From Diplosphaera chodatii (lineage: Eukaryota; Chlorophyta; Trebouxiophyceae; Prasiolales; Stichococcaceae): DNA of 64,000 bases. The stretch spans positions 2,046,001 through 2,110,000 of the forward strand of contig JAALGY010000019.1 in the NCBI GenBank assembly GCA_032358165.1, given 5' to 3'. Below are positions 44,126 through 54,404 of the stretch, piece by piece. The position numbers and the translations under genes are program-made. Within the stretch, counting starts at the first letter, position 1; each line of letters starts with the position of its first letter. Below the pieces are notes generated by a model. It had not been told where the DNA came from and did not search any database. It worked only from the letters and a program-made list of their open reading frames with translations.

Positions 44126-44414
44126 TTGTAACTTATAATCTAAGCCACAGCAGAAGTCCTTCAGAGTGGTTTGGGAAATCAAACCAAACGGTTGTTGGCT
44201 GCATTCCCGTGCTGGCGCTCTGGATGTGCCAGTGACAGTATGGCACCACCAGCGCAACTGCTTCGTGATTTCTTGAAGTATCCAAACCCAGTCGCAATAC
44301 CAGAAGCCAGCAGCGCTGTGCCAGCGCATGGACTGCTGCTGAGCTGCGGCTCTCCGCTGCACCAGTTTGCCAGCACATGCGTCCAGGCTATCACCCCCTC
44401 TTCTCCTCTCACCA

Positions 44415-45607
44415 TCACTCCGTCCCTGCAAAGCCCATCAGCCGATCGATAGCAGCCGCAATCCGGCGTGGGTTGCCGGGCTCGTAGGGTTTGAGGCGCG
44501 CCGGGTCCATGCCCTGTAGCGTCGCCGCCAGCCCCGCCGGCATGCAGCTGAAGCAGTACCCCGCCTCGGCAAGGCTGTCTGCCAGCTGTTGCTGCAATTG
44601 ACAGCAGTTGTAGACCTCAGAGAAGACCCACTGCATCGGTGCACAGATGCGTGGGGCCAAGAGCTGTTGCACTGACGGTGCACGGTGACAATGCGGAGGC
44701 GGTCCGCGAGCAACGGACCTGGTGGTTGTGCATCAGCAGGGCATTGGGCACAGCCACCACAGTCTTGCCAGCATTGAGCGCCTCAAAGAGCGAGCCCGCA
44801 CCCTGGCATGGCAAGCAGCGGCGGTCAGCATCTCTACATCTCTGGCATACGCCGGCTGCTGCTGCTGTATACACCGGAAAAGATGAGTGCTGCAGCACTG
44901 CAGCATGCCTGAACCTGCTGGCGACGCTTGCCATCGTGCCTGCGAGCTGATGCGCATGGCAACGTCGGGTTGTGTCGTCAATCTTACCGCATGGCTGATG
45001 ACAAGTGCAGCGCTGGAGATGTAGCCAGCCAGCCCTGGAGCGAAGTTGAACCACTCCACCTGCATGAACGCAGCGCCATGCAAACTGCAGGGGAGGATGT
45101 GACCGGGAAGCTGCACATGATACTGCTGTCTGCAGCATGATGATGATCCTGGACACACAGCAACTTGTAATCTTGCCCTCTCACCTCCAAGCCACTTGGC
45201 AGCCGGTGCCGTTGCTGACCGGGCAGACAGAGGACATGCGGCTTGTATGCGCCGGCCCCAACCTGCACAACGACGTGTAGACCTTGTGCCATTTTTAGGG
45301 CTGTGCCAATGCTTGCACTGTGCGCCCTACACGGTGGGGGCTGCTGTCAGCCTATGCAGGCAAGTCATGATGGATGATGCGCATGAGCAGCAGGTGCGGC
45401 ATGGCGTTGCAAATTGCTCTAGCGGGGACACACAGGGGCCGGCAACATAACTTCAGGCCTTGCACAGTCTTTGCATGCGCCCACCTGCATGACCAGGCGG
45501 TCGTAGCCATGGCTCACGAGCGCCGCCACCACTGTTTCTGAGTCTACCGCCGCGATCAGCGCATCAAACTTCGTGGTGCCGACCGTCACGAACGCCGTTC
45601 CCGGCAT
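44415..45607 (-). CDS. ALG13: UDP-GlcNAc transferase catalytic subunit ALG13
   Basis: Catalytic half of the ALG13/ALG14 enzyme, which adds the second GlcNAc to the dolichol-linked N-glycan precursor on the cytosolic face of the ER. Five exons (45485-45607, 45185-45262, 44988-45059, 44719-44802, 44415-44591) sum to 534 nt, 177 residues, the size of the short plant and yeast form. Landmarks are the N-terminal AFVTVGTTKFDALIAAVDS, then YDRLVMQVGAGAY, the LVISHAGAGSLFEALNAGKT donor-binding block, VPNALLMHNHQQQLADSLAE, and AEAGYCF near the end. The partner ALG14 is not in this window. The acceptor of the last exon (TTGCAG then CAACAG) was picked because it keeps the spacing after NHQ seen in other ALG13 proteins. 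Confidence 0.96.
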
Positions 45608-45787
45608 GGCGGCTCCGCCCTGCCGACTGTCAGCGCTGCAGACCAGCCATGGCAGCTGCCAATGCTCTGAAAGCTGCTGATCTGATTGTTGCGCTGCTGT
45701 TAGCTGTTCTCCTGCGTTGCTGCTGTGGTACTTTTGTGGTTGCAGGCTGCTGAGGCGCTCAGCAACACTCCCAAGGCGCAGCGGTGG

Positions 45788-47109
45788 CTATGGCACCTTG
45801 GCAACCTTGCGCTTCTCCACTGCACGCGTCTTGGGGCACCGCATCTCCTGCCAGCTGGCCGGCACCATGGGAACACCTGCGGGAGTGACCGCGAAGGACA
45901 TCATGTCCCCTGCCTGCTGCCCGCTGATGCACGCCCATCATGCAGCACGACTGCGGCTGGCGGACAGGACTCTGTTGTTAGCATGCAACTTCGTGGGATT
46001 GAGCTTCCACACGTCAGCCCTGAGCCCACCCGAGGCGGAGTGCTTGGCGTACACCACGCCCAGCTCGTTTCTGGCGGTGCCCAGGTAGTAGGAGCGCTGA
46101 TCGCCCAACGACAGCACCTGCAGGTCAGCAGTGTGCTGCCCTTAGACACACAGTTTTTTCTGTCCCCTGTGGCCAACTTGTGGTTGCCGTCTGTGCGCTG
46201 GTACAGGATCTACAGGCGCACTGAATGCGAGTCAATGTAGCTTCCCACAGGTTTTCAAGTCAGGGAAAAGAGAGGCTTCAAGGAGCGCAAACCTCCGCCT
46301 TGACGATGTCGCCGGGGCGGAAGCAGCCGTGGATCTCGACCTTGTCGATCTGCGTCAGCCGGACGTCCTGCAGCCTGCGGCGGTCAGGCGGGCTGTTCAG
46401 CAGAGTGGGCTTCACACATGCTGCATTCCATGGTTGCGAGATGCGAGGGTGCATCGTGAATTGTGAAAGCACCCACCTGATGACGCCTGTGAAGATCGTG
46501 TCCAGAGGCAAGTCGCCAACGCACAGGATGTCCAGCGACGCCAGGCGCGGGTTGATGCGGGTCACCTGTACACTTCAGGATTGGCGTGTGAGTCCGTGTC
46601 CGCTGATAGAAGCAGGAATTGCTGGATCAAACGGCACGCCTGCAACCCTATAGGGCATCAGCCGCACGCGCGAATGCAGCTCACGAGGTGTAACTAGCAC
46701 ACCCGCGCAGTGACGATGTCGCCGGGCTTGGGTGTGCCCTGGCGCAGGCCACGCCGCACAACAGCGACTGTCGGCCGCTGCACGGCACCCAGACGCTGCG
46801 TCAGCACGACGGTGCACGGACTCCCAGAACTGTAGCCTCATTGGCAGACACACTCGGCGGGTCCATCACCTGATCTGTCGCCACTGGATCTGCAGGCGTC
46901 TGCTGACGGGCGCCAATGACGGACGCGCAAATGTGTTCTTTGGTTAGGTGTGTTCCAGGGCCCGCGATTGCGTCCGCCTGCAGTCACGACTCAGCTTGTG
47001 TTAAGATATATTGCATGCTACTGAGCCACTCTGCCGTGCTGTGCTGTTGCGAATGCATGCGCACTGATGAGCAGAGGACGTCGCCTGGACACACCACTCC
47101 GGCTGCCAT
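45788..47109 (-). CDS. CSL4: RNA exosome cap subunit CSL4
   Basis: S1/zinc-ribbon cap protein of the nuclear and cytoplasmic RNA exosome (EXOSC1 in animals). Seven exons (47065-47109, 46870-46977, 46703-46777, 46477-46565, 46293-46374, 46030-46117, 45788-45876) sum to 576 nt, 191 residues, a typical length. The N-terminal domain has VVCPGDVL and AIAGPGTHLTKEHICASVIG. The S1 domain has PKPGDIVTARVTRINPRLAS, LDILCVGD, GVIRLQDVRLTQIDKVEIHG and FRPGDIVKAEVLSLGDQRSY. The C terminus has LGVVYAKHSASGVPMVPASW then QEMRCPKTRAVEKRKVAKV. Only one CxxC-like cysteine is evident in the C-terminal ribbon, as in several CSL4 proteins that have lost zinc ligands. The gene is separated from ALG13, transcribed the same way, by only 180 bp. 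Confidence 0.96.
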
Positions 47110-47551
47110 GCGCGATGTGCTTTCACGGACCACAATGCTGAAGCACACATGCATATTGAGTGCTTCTGCAAGTCCGCAGTCCGACGCGCACTGACTGAAG
47201 GGTTTTGCAGCACGTGCAGAGGCCAGAGGCAGCCCCGAGCATGCACCCACGGACCCACCTCATCAGGATCGACCTGCAGCCTCACAGCGCCTGTCTGTCG
47301 CACAGCAGTCTCGGCATTACCGTACAAAGGCTGACCTCGGTGCCAACTGTAAACGCTGAGCACCTTGCCGCACACTGAGCCACGACCTCACTGTCCTGGA
47401 GGGGCAACACATCCCTTGGGGTGCTTTGCTCCGCCTGGTGCGGCCTTTGTGAAGGGCCTGCTCTGTTGGTCATCAACAGACTTCTATTGCACCTCATGCT
47501 ACAGACATAGCGACAAGTTCTGGCACAAGCCGCTGCTGGAGGTACTGCACG
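47110..47551. promoter_or_regulatory. divergent intergenic region between CSL4 and MYB gene
   Basis: About 440 bp between the start codons of the minus-strand CSL4 and the plus-strand MYB gene. It must carry both promoters. No TATA box or known element was identified. An upstream 5' UTR exon of either gene could lie here. Confidence 0.4.
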
Positions 47552-49632
47552 ATGGCGGCGGCGGTCGCGAGGCCGCCTGCCGTCGTGGGACCTGCTGCAG
47601 CTGCGACCACCGACCAGTGGACGTGAGAGCGGCTGTTGCATGACTTCGTTCCTGCGTTGCGGTTTGTTTGCACAACTCATCGCTCGTATGCAGCTGCGCA
47701 CAGCCAGCATTGACATGCACATGCATCCAGCATCAGCGAGGTTTTGCTGTGGTATGTAGGTGGGAAGAGGACAAGGCGCTGGAGGTGGCGCTTGCGCAGC
47801 ATTGGAACCTGCCTGACAAGTGAGTGGTGTCGTCAATGCCGGGCGGCAGCCTGCATCACGCCGTAATGTCAGCCACAGGGATACACACGGAGTGAAGTGG
47901 GAGGCTGCTGCTGCAGGCTGGTGCGCGCCGGTGCAGCCGTGCCCACAAAGACAGCGGAGGCCATCAGGCGGCGCTATGCTGCGCTCGAGGTGCTGATCCG
48001 ATGCATCATGTACTACATCGGAGCAAGGCCTTGGGCCGACCACCCTGCCACTTGCAGACTACTAGGTCGGCCGCTCATACAACAGAAGTGCCAGATCCAT
48101 GTCGTGCTGTGCTGCAGATGGACATCCAAAACATTGACAACAACAAGGTGCGGCTGCCGCCCTTCTCCTCGTCAACCGAGCCGTCCCCGCAGCCGGTGGG
48201 TCGCCAGCCCTGCACTTGACCATGCTCTGCTGCAGCGCACCATGCAGCAGGTCGCCACCACGCAGCCTCCACATCAGCAGCATGCATGCAGATGCACAAC
48301 AGGCTAGGGCCGGTCGCTCGGGCACCATGGCTGCACAGTGCGAGCGAACCCTGTGCAGGTGGCGGTCAACAAGGCGTCGGCGAAGCGGGGCGGCGGCGGC
48401 AGCGGTGGCGAGGAGCGGCGCAAGGGCGTCCCCTGGACGGAGGTGCGCCTCTCGTGCTGGGCCTGCAGCTGCGGCCTGCAGCCGCACCCCGGAGAGCATC
48501 CGGCCACCACTGCCGCAGCAGCGACCTCCAGCAGCAGGGCCTGCGCTGATTCTGCTGCAGTGTGGCGCCCGTGCCGATGTGGTCGGCTGGCCATTCGGCC
48601 GGCTTCAGCGCTGCAAGTGCAGCAGGGACGGCTGCGACGCATAGCATATCAGAAGTTGGGCTGCCTCCCTGCAGGAAGAGCACCGGCTGTTTGTGGCGGG
48701 GCTGGCGGAGTATGGCAAGGGGGACTGGCGCTCCATCAGCCGCAACTACGTGCTCACCCGCACGCCCACCCAGGTGTGGCATTGGGAGTCTGCCGAGGTG
48801 CTCAGAGCCGGACCAGCACTGCACACCCCACCTCAACGTGCTCACCTGCGCAGCCCCGCATCAGGCGTGATGCCAGCGTGTCGCCCTGAAGCCTGATCTG
48901 AAACCCTAAACCCTTTGGGTCCTTTTCGACCTGAGCGAGAGGTGCAGACGGTGATGGTGGTTTGACACTGGGGTAGCCTTGGCCCAGCAGCAACCGGCAG
49001 CATGTGCGCCGCAGGTAGCCAGCCACGCGCAGAAGTACTTCATCCGCATGAACAGCGCGAAGAAGAACGACAAGCGGCGCTCCAGCATCCACGACATCAC
49101 GTCGCCCGCGCCGCCCGGCGGCCAGGCCCCGGTGCCGCGAGGAGCGCCCCCCGCAGCGCCTGCCGGCGGCGGCCCGGCAGCGGTCGTCAGGCCAGGTGGG
49201 ACGGTGGTGGAGTCTCCCACAGAGTTTGCTGTCGCCACACAATTGTGTGAAGTATATCTGCCATCGCTGTGGCGTCGCTGCCGACTGACTTCAGCCTGCA
49301 GGTTGCCAGGAATGTGCCACGATCGCCCCTTGGATGTTTGTCACAGACGTTCATACCCTGGCTGTACATACATCTGTGCAGGGCTGCCTCCGCCAGCCGT
49401 CATTGCACCAGCCACAGCCGCAGCGCCGCCACAGCCGCCGCAGCAGCAGCAGCAGCAGCCGCCCGGCGCCCAGCAGCCCCCGCAGGCGCCGCTCCCGGCC
49501 GCCAGGGACCCGCGGGCGGCGGCGCAGCAGCAGCAGCAGCCGCCGCGGCTGCCGCAGCCGCCGGCGGCGCAGCAAGGGGCGCCTACCCCCACGCCATCAC
49601 CCCCCCTGCAGCCACCGGCGCCGGCCACATGA
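47552..49632 (+). CDS. two-repeat MYB-related ([17 protein letters not shown]-type) transcription factor
   Basis: Eight exons (47552-47622, 47760-47819, 47917-47989, 48118-48195, 48359-48442, 48675-48773, 49015-49195, 49382-49632) sum to 897 nt, 298 residues. The first SANT/MYB repeat is [20 protein letters not shown] then [20 protein letters not shown] and [10 protein letters not shown]. The second is [40 protein letters not shown] and [10 protein letters not shown], the plant SHAQKYF signature known to bind I-box/GATAA-type sites. The linker [15 protein letters not shown] is also family-typical. After the basic [13 protein letters not shown] segment the C terminus is Pro/Gln/Ala-rich and probably an activation or low-complexity region. 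Plant relatives act in growth, light and clock outputs. Here it lies next to a clock-type regulator, but co-function is speculation. Confidence 0.95.
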
Positions 49633-50711
49633 GGCGTCTTGAGGGGTATGTCACTACTCAGAAAGATGTGCTGCTGTCCAGTCGGAAGCCTGCCAGCAGC
49701 GGGTGTTTCGGCTGCCATGTGTTTGCAGGCAGCTGAATTGGTTTGATGTCGGGGCGGTCAAGATCGAACAACCGGAATTAAGCCTGATGTGGGGTTGGCA
49801 GGCAAATGACACAGTGTATCTGCATGTCCACATCTGCTGGAATGCCACGTGATGTGATGTGGGTTGTGGAAGTTCAATGCGTCTGTCTCATACTGTACAT
49901 GTCATTGTATGTCTGATTACTATGTGTCATGTCAAAGACAGCTGAGGATGAGGGCGCACACACACCATGCACCCCGTTCGAGCGTTCCCTACACACACTT
50001 GCAAGCCAAGGCAAATTGAGACCAGCAGGAACAAGCGACGTCATGGCGCAGACAAATGAAAAGCTTTGCCCTGCAACGCCCTGAGGTGGTCATCTGGCAC
50101 CTCGCACATATGGGAGCTGACAGCTCGCCCTCCATGTGAGGAAGAACGGCAGCTAAAGCTGCCTGCAAACATGGAGGCAGGTCTGCCAACTCCCAAAGCG
50201 AGGTGTGTCCCCACATGATATGCCATGCCCACACCTGAAGCTACCTAAACCCTGAAGTATGCCCAAACCACAAGCACGGCCCACATCTACCACGATCTTT
50301 AGGCGCATCAAGCAGTAGCTGAAACCACTGTGCTGCCTATCATCACCCACACACAAGTCACTTTTGACCACATCACCAAGCGCTGCGCTACCATCAGCCA
50401 ATCCAGCATCTTAGCCACCGGGAGGTTGCTTCCCCACGTTCACCAGATGAACGGGGCAAGCTCGCCGTACGCAAATCACATCAGCCTGCGGCTTGCTCAC
50501 CGCGCTGCGATAGCCATGCCAGTCGCCGCCGGCATAGTATCGTTCTGCGTCAGGTGCACAGGCAACATCAGCCCACTTTGCAGATGCACTATGCGTTGCT
50601 GCACCTGGGCCGGGACTGCGAGGTGAGTGCATCCAGACGCCTCACACCTGGCATCCAGCAACTTGTGCCGCCGCAGGCTTTGCCACGACACCTCTCCAAC
50701 ACAAAAGCGAG
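49633..50711. other. convergent intergenic spacer
   Basis: Region between the stop codons of the MYB gene (plus) and the pseudo-response regulator (minus). No family-like open frame was found. It should contain the two 3' UTRs. The PRR gene may extend a little into it if the last exon is spliced further. Confidence 0.5.
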
Positions 50712-53700
50712 TCACAGGACCTGGTGTCCCAGATCCTGTTGGGTTCTGGGATGGATGACCGTCAGGGTCACCTGCACGGCGGCGAGGGCGCGGCAGGCGG
50801 CGGCCACCTCCGCCTTGACAAACTGCCCCCGCACCCGCGGCCGCGACTCCGCCAGCCGCTTACGGCTCACGTACCGCACCTGCGCGGCAGCACCGACACA
50901 GCATGGGCTTCGGACCCCAGCAGCGAAGCTGCTGCAGCACACCCTGTGTGTGACCTACTGTTGCTGAAAGCGTGGCACCAGGTGCCCCGTGCAGTCTTTG
51001 CACTATCAGCAGCGCGATGTTGAGCGTCGCAGCTCGGCCAGAGCATGAGAGGAGACACTGCAGATGCTGCGAATGGGGCGTGGCCCACCTTCTTGTCGAA
51101 GTTGCGCTGCTCGCGCTTCTGGCGGAACTTGACGATCGCCGCGCGCCGGTTGGCGGCGCACACCGCCCTGTGGTCCAGCTGCGCCTGCCGACAGAAATGC
51201 ACTGCTCGAAACCATGGTCAAGAGCAGCACGCGCAAGCAGTTGGGGTACACTAAACAGGATACCAGGGACCATGTTGTCTGGTTGATACCTTTGACACAT
51301 GTTGAGTGGCTGGAGCGTGTACCTGGGTGCCGGGGGCCGGGGCTGCGGGCAGCACCCTGCCAAGTGCGGCCGGCTGCTGCCTGGCGGCTGGCGGCGGCGG
51401 CGGCGGCGCCGGCTGCAGCCGCTGCTGGCGCGGGGCTGCCGCCGCTGCTGCCGGCGGCGGCGACGCGGCGGCGGTGTTGGGCCTGGACCCGCTGCAAGGC
51501 GTGGCAGAGGGTGTCAGGGGACATGGTTTGCATGCACCCGCCCCAGACAGCATGTGCGGCGAGTGGCAACCCTGCAGCATGTGGCAGGAAACCCTGGCAG
51601 CATCCGCAAACAGCTGCCCCGCACTGCATCTCGGGTCTGGTTGACCATGATGCAACCAGCCTGCGCACCTGCTGAAGGCGGTGAAGGCCGAGCTGCAGGA
51701 TCCCAGGCCGCTCAGCACGCCCGACGCCACCCTGCTTCGAACAGCCATTGTAGACGCTGAGCCTGCTGCTGATGCAACGGTGCTGCGGGTGCTCGGGATG
51801 GGCTTCGGGCTGACCAGAGAGTCAAGGCTTGTACTGAACCCAGAGACTCAACAGGTTTTGACAAGCCCCAGGTTTGAAAACTTGCTCAGCAGCAGACTGA
51901 TAAGTACCTGCTAGGCGTGCTGAAGGCGCTGGCTGGCGGCAGGTGCGGCACAGCGCCCGTGCTGCACGGGCTTGGCAGCCGCGGCGTCACATCCAGCGGC
52001 CTGCGCATCAGCCCCACATAAGGGTTTCATGCACAGCTGTGGTGGGAAACAGAACCGGTGCAGAGCGGCGCATGTGGAGACCACCTGATGCTGAAGTCTG
52101 GATCACAGTAGCTCGTGCATCCTCTGCACCGCGGCAGATGCTCCCACGGTGGTTTTGGGGTGTGCGCACATCAAAGCCCAGACAGCCCACACCTGATGGA
52201 CAGGTCCACAGCCAGGCTGCCCGGGTGCGACAGCGCCTGGGGCAGCAGCGACACCGCCGCCGCGTACCGCGCCCTCGCTACAGGGCGGCCGCCGGTGCTG
52301 GGACCCGCCGCAACATCAAAGCTGTGCCGCGGCCGCGGCTGCTGCTGTTGCTTTGACGCTGCGGTCTCCATGGCAGCGGGTGAGTCGACCTCCATGGCAG
52401 TCGCGTCGTCGCTGCCGGCGTCAGCGGCTGCCAATGTGGCGCCGAATCCCGCGGGTGCCGAGTGGCAGGGGGAGGGGGGCGACGCCAGGGGGGGACTGGC
52501 GGCGCGGCGAAAGGGGGAGTCCGCCGCTGTGTCCGCCAGCGGGGGAGGCGCCGCCGGTGGCTGGGCAGCCGGGTGCTGCTGGAGCGGCGGCAGGGGCTGC
52601 GGCGGGGAGGTCACGGTGGCGCACGACTTTTGGGGCCGCGCTGCGGATGCTGCAGTGGCGGCGGGTGGCGGCGTCGCCAGGGGGCGGAACCAGTCGCCGC
52701 TGCTGTGGGCGGACGAGTCGGAGCCCGCAGAGGCGGCCATGGACTCGCCGTCGGATCCGGAGCCCGAGTTGGTCTTGAGCAGCGCCTTGGCAGCAGCGGC
52801 GGCGGCGGCGGCGGGGGGTATGGGCAGCGTGTGGGGCGGCTGCTGCAGGGCGGAGCGGCGGCGCCAGGCGTGCTGCCACAGGGTGGACAGCTCATTGCGG
52901 CGCAGCGGCTTCACCAAAAACTCGGCGGCGCCCGCGCGGATTGCCGCCACCACCGTGTCCGGCCGCGAGTCGGACGATGTGACTGCACAAGGTGACTCAA
53001 CGGTCAGCTGTCAGCAGGCGTTTCATTCACTGAGGCACTGGGTCGTGTGGGGGTCAGCGGGTGTGGTGACGTAATTCGCAAATCTGCAGGCTGTCACTCG
53101 AGCTCTTAATGCAGGCTTTGGAAAAGAAGCAACGTCATGGCCAGGCAATGCCTACCAATGACTGGAATGTCACGCCACTGCTCGCTGCTCTTCAGCGTCC
53201 GCAGCAGCTCCTGGGCTGAACCCTGCAGTCAGCACCCATTCGCCCTTCTCACTCAGGACTCAGTTCGGCCAGGCGACGGAGAGAGCAGCGCATGATGCCG
53301 CACGGTAAGTGTCGAGACGGTCTGGGGGTGCAGGCAGGTGCTCAACAGCCGCAGCTGCCTGTCCAGTGCTGTTGCCGAAAAGCGCACTCAAGTATCCCAC
53401 TCGTCAGCGACAGGACCCAAGGAGCTGCATAGCACACACGCACCTGCCAACCGGCCATGATGAGGTCCGGAGTAAGGCCCGCTGACAGCTGCATCAGTGC
53501 TGCTTGCAGATCGGCGGCTGTCACGACTGCAGCAACCAAAAGCTTCTTAGCGGCTGGGAAGGTTTCGGAACCCGAGACATCAAAATGCAACTGTTTGACC
53601 GCGCCACGGCAAAGGCAAACCGCGCTAGCCTTCAAGCTCATATGCACGAGACGGGAATGGATCTTCCTTCGGTGCTGTGCCCGACAGTTAGGGGAGACGT

Positions 53701-53878
53701 GCTCACCAGAGTAACTGGTTGAGGCCAGCAGGGCTGTGTCGGCCTGCGGCGCCTGCACCAGCAGCAGACTGAAGGCGTAGTCTACCAGCAACGGCGGCCG
53801 CGGCGGTGGCGCGGCCGCAGCAGTTTGGGTTGCGTCGACCAGGTGTTGCACCATCACGGTGTCTCCGACACTTGGCAT
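50712..53878 (-). CDS. pseudo-response regulator with CCT motif (TOC1/PRR-like clock component)
   Basis: Predicted nuclear clock regulator. The receiver-like domain is spread over exons 53707-53878, 53444-53553, 53156-53210 and the start of 52193-52982 (FSLLLVQAPQADTALLAS, TPDLIMAGWQ, QWRDIPVIVTSSDS, then AIRAGAAEFLVKPLRRNELS and TLWQHAWRRR). The KPLRxNEL-LWxHxWRR block is diagnostic of plant PRR/TOC1. The conserved Lys is present, but the phospho-acceptor Asp position falls in PDLIMAGW with no acidic residue, so phosphorelay is not expected. A long Ser/Pro/Ala-rich middle follows. The C-terminal CCT motif (CAANRRAAIVKFRQKREQRN, FDKKVRYVSRKRLAESRPRV, RGQFVK) is split by an intron after FDKK, as in plant CCT genes. 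Small exons between 51300 and 52190 are approximate. The stop at 50712 follows LGHQVL. Confidence 0.92.
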
Positions 53879-54404
53879 TTGTATTGTGTGCGTGTTACTG
53901 GCTTGCTGACAGCAAACAAGGACTCAGGACGTCTACACACTCATGTTTGAGACTGTGGACGGTAGGGATCAGACAGGACCAGGCGCTTGGGCGCGCTTTT
54001 GGCGAGGTGAATCTGCGGGCGATATTTTTGCTGACACGACATAGGAGCTAGCTAGCGCGGGGTGGCGTACTGGGACTCTCATACCAGGTTGAGTTGGGAG
54101 TCTTCCTCTCGAGGTGCACTTGGGTACCAAGTCAACATCTGCGTGCCAGTTACCACACCCACCATCTGGGTGTGCTTCTTGCTTGTTCGCCACAAATGTG
54201 TTGCACCGCCAGTGACCAGATGCAGGAGTGCAGCAGCATGCAGTGCATTGCCGCAAACGGCGGCACTGTTTAGTTACCAAAAGTTTGCTGCATTGTCCGG
54301 TGATGAAACCCGTCAAGCAGTCGGGGCTGGGAGAGGGCCCGGTGTAGATCAGCAGATCGACGATCCCCCTGGTCACAAGAGACACGACACCCCACAGCCG
54401 GCGG
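53879..54404. other. intergenic spacer between PRR and AP-2 alpha genes
   Basis: Both genes run on the minus strand, so this holds the 3' end of the AP-2 alpha transcript and the PRR promoter. No open frame of note. If the PRR gene is clock-controlled, its cis elements should lie here. I saw no unambiguous evening-element word. Confidence 0.45.
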
